From assembly GCA_000739515.1 (NCBI GenBank), contig DF820456.1, positions 207,237-247,736 on the forward strand: 40,500 nucleotides of DNA. Direction: 5' to 3'. This stretch comes from Candidatus Moduliflexus flocculans. GTDB taxonomy: Bacteria; Moduliflexota; Moduliflexia; Moduliflexales; Moduliflexaceae. Shown here piece by piece: positions 40,436-40,500 of this stretch (positions within the stretch are counted from its first letter, which is position 1; each line of letters begins with the position of its first letter). The position numbers and the translations under genes are program-made. Under the pieces are notes generated by a model. The model saw nothing but the letters and a program-made list of their open reading frames with translations. It ran no database searches and was not told where the DNA came from.

Positions 40436-40500
40436 ACTCATGTTACGCAGCCGATTCGAGACGAATGACCGCACACTCCCCTCCGGGGAGGGGTTGGGGG
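40436..40500. mobile_element. Family B inverted-repeat element, copy 3 (cut by the window end)
   Basis: It begins with ACTCATGTTACGCAGCC and matches the inverse of the right half of the copy at 1-154 without a visible mismatch. The other end lies beyond the window. Confidence 0.8.

Overview
The window reads as chromosome from an uncultured Gram-negative bacterium: TolC-type outer-membrane protein, MurB, DapA, an M23 LytM-type endopeptidase and type II fatty-acid synthesis genes are all present. The species cannot be fixed from the sequence. A deep-branching lineage with large, repeat-rich genomes (candidate phylum KSB3 came to mind) is only a low-confidence guess. No rRNA, tRNA, CRISPR array, phage gene or transposase gene was seen.

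Layout, left to right. 1-1235: an AT-rich remnant with a DUF697-type protein lacking its GTPase half, directly abutting a small inverted-repeat element, then an NTF2-like hypothetical. 1434-6900: housekeeping genes on the + strand (EamA transporter, RluA-type pseudouridine synthase, DJ-1/PfpI protein, MoaB/MogA, two-domain dCTP deaminase, RimI-like acetyltransferase). 7331-10430: a chemoreceptor with a divergent signalling tip and an orphan periplasmic binding protein. 10784-14446: dapA, a divergent LysR regulator and a fucose/arabinose-isomerase-like enzyme. 14514-18958 (all -): a 2-isopropylmalate/Re-citrate synthase-like enzyme, then a large protein joining a gamma-glutamylcyclotransferase-like domain to a region with amidoligase/glutamate-cysteine-ligase-like motifs, then an overlapping RsbRD_N-like protein and a small coiled-coil protein. 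This set is the strongest candidate here for an undescribed system. 19256-22530: HAD hydrolase, GT4 glycosyltransferase, murB (-). 22910-25632: fabH-acpP-fabF. 25951-30983: TolC-like protein, M23 peptidase, BshA-like glycosyltransferase. 31194-31868: a membrane PAS protein with no output domain. 32169-38258: a LacI regulator and a sugar ABC importer (binding protein, double ATPase, permease) followed by a sorbitol-type dehydrogenase, which together look like an import-and-oxidise unit for a sugar or polyol. 38470-40236 (-): a Cys-rich membrane protein and an OsmC / protein-disulfide-oxidoreductase operon.

The most striking non-coding property is the density of dispersed structured repeats, more than 20 in 40 kb, filling most intergenic gaps. 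Several unrelated families share one design: an outer inverted repeat that closes over two inner hairpins, like a cloverleaf or cruciform. One family carries a 19-20 bp tandem array between its hairpins (two copies at one locus, six at another). Another family sits at both window ends in opposite orientation with identical sequence. Many genes start within about 20 bases of such a repeat and have no visible Shine-Dalgarno, while genes away from repeats have strong ones.
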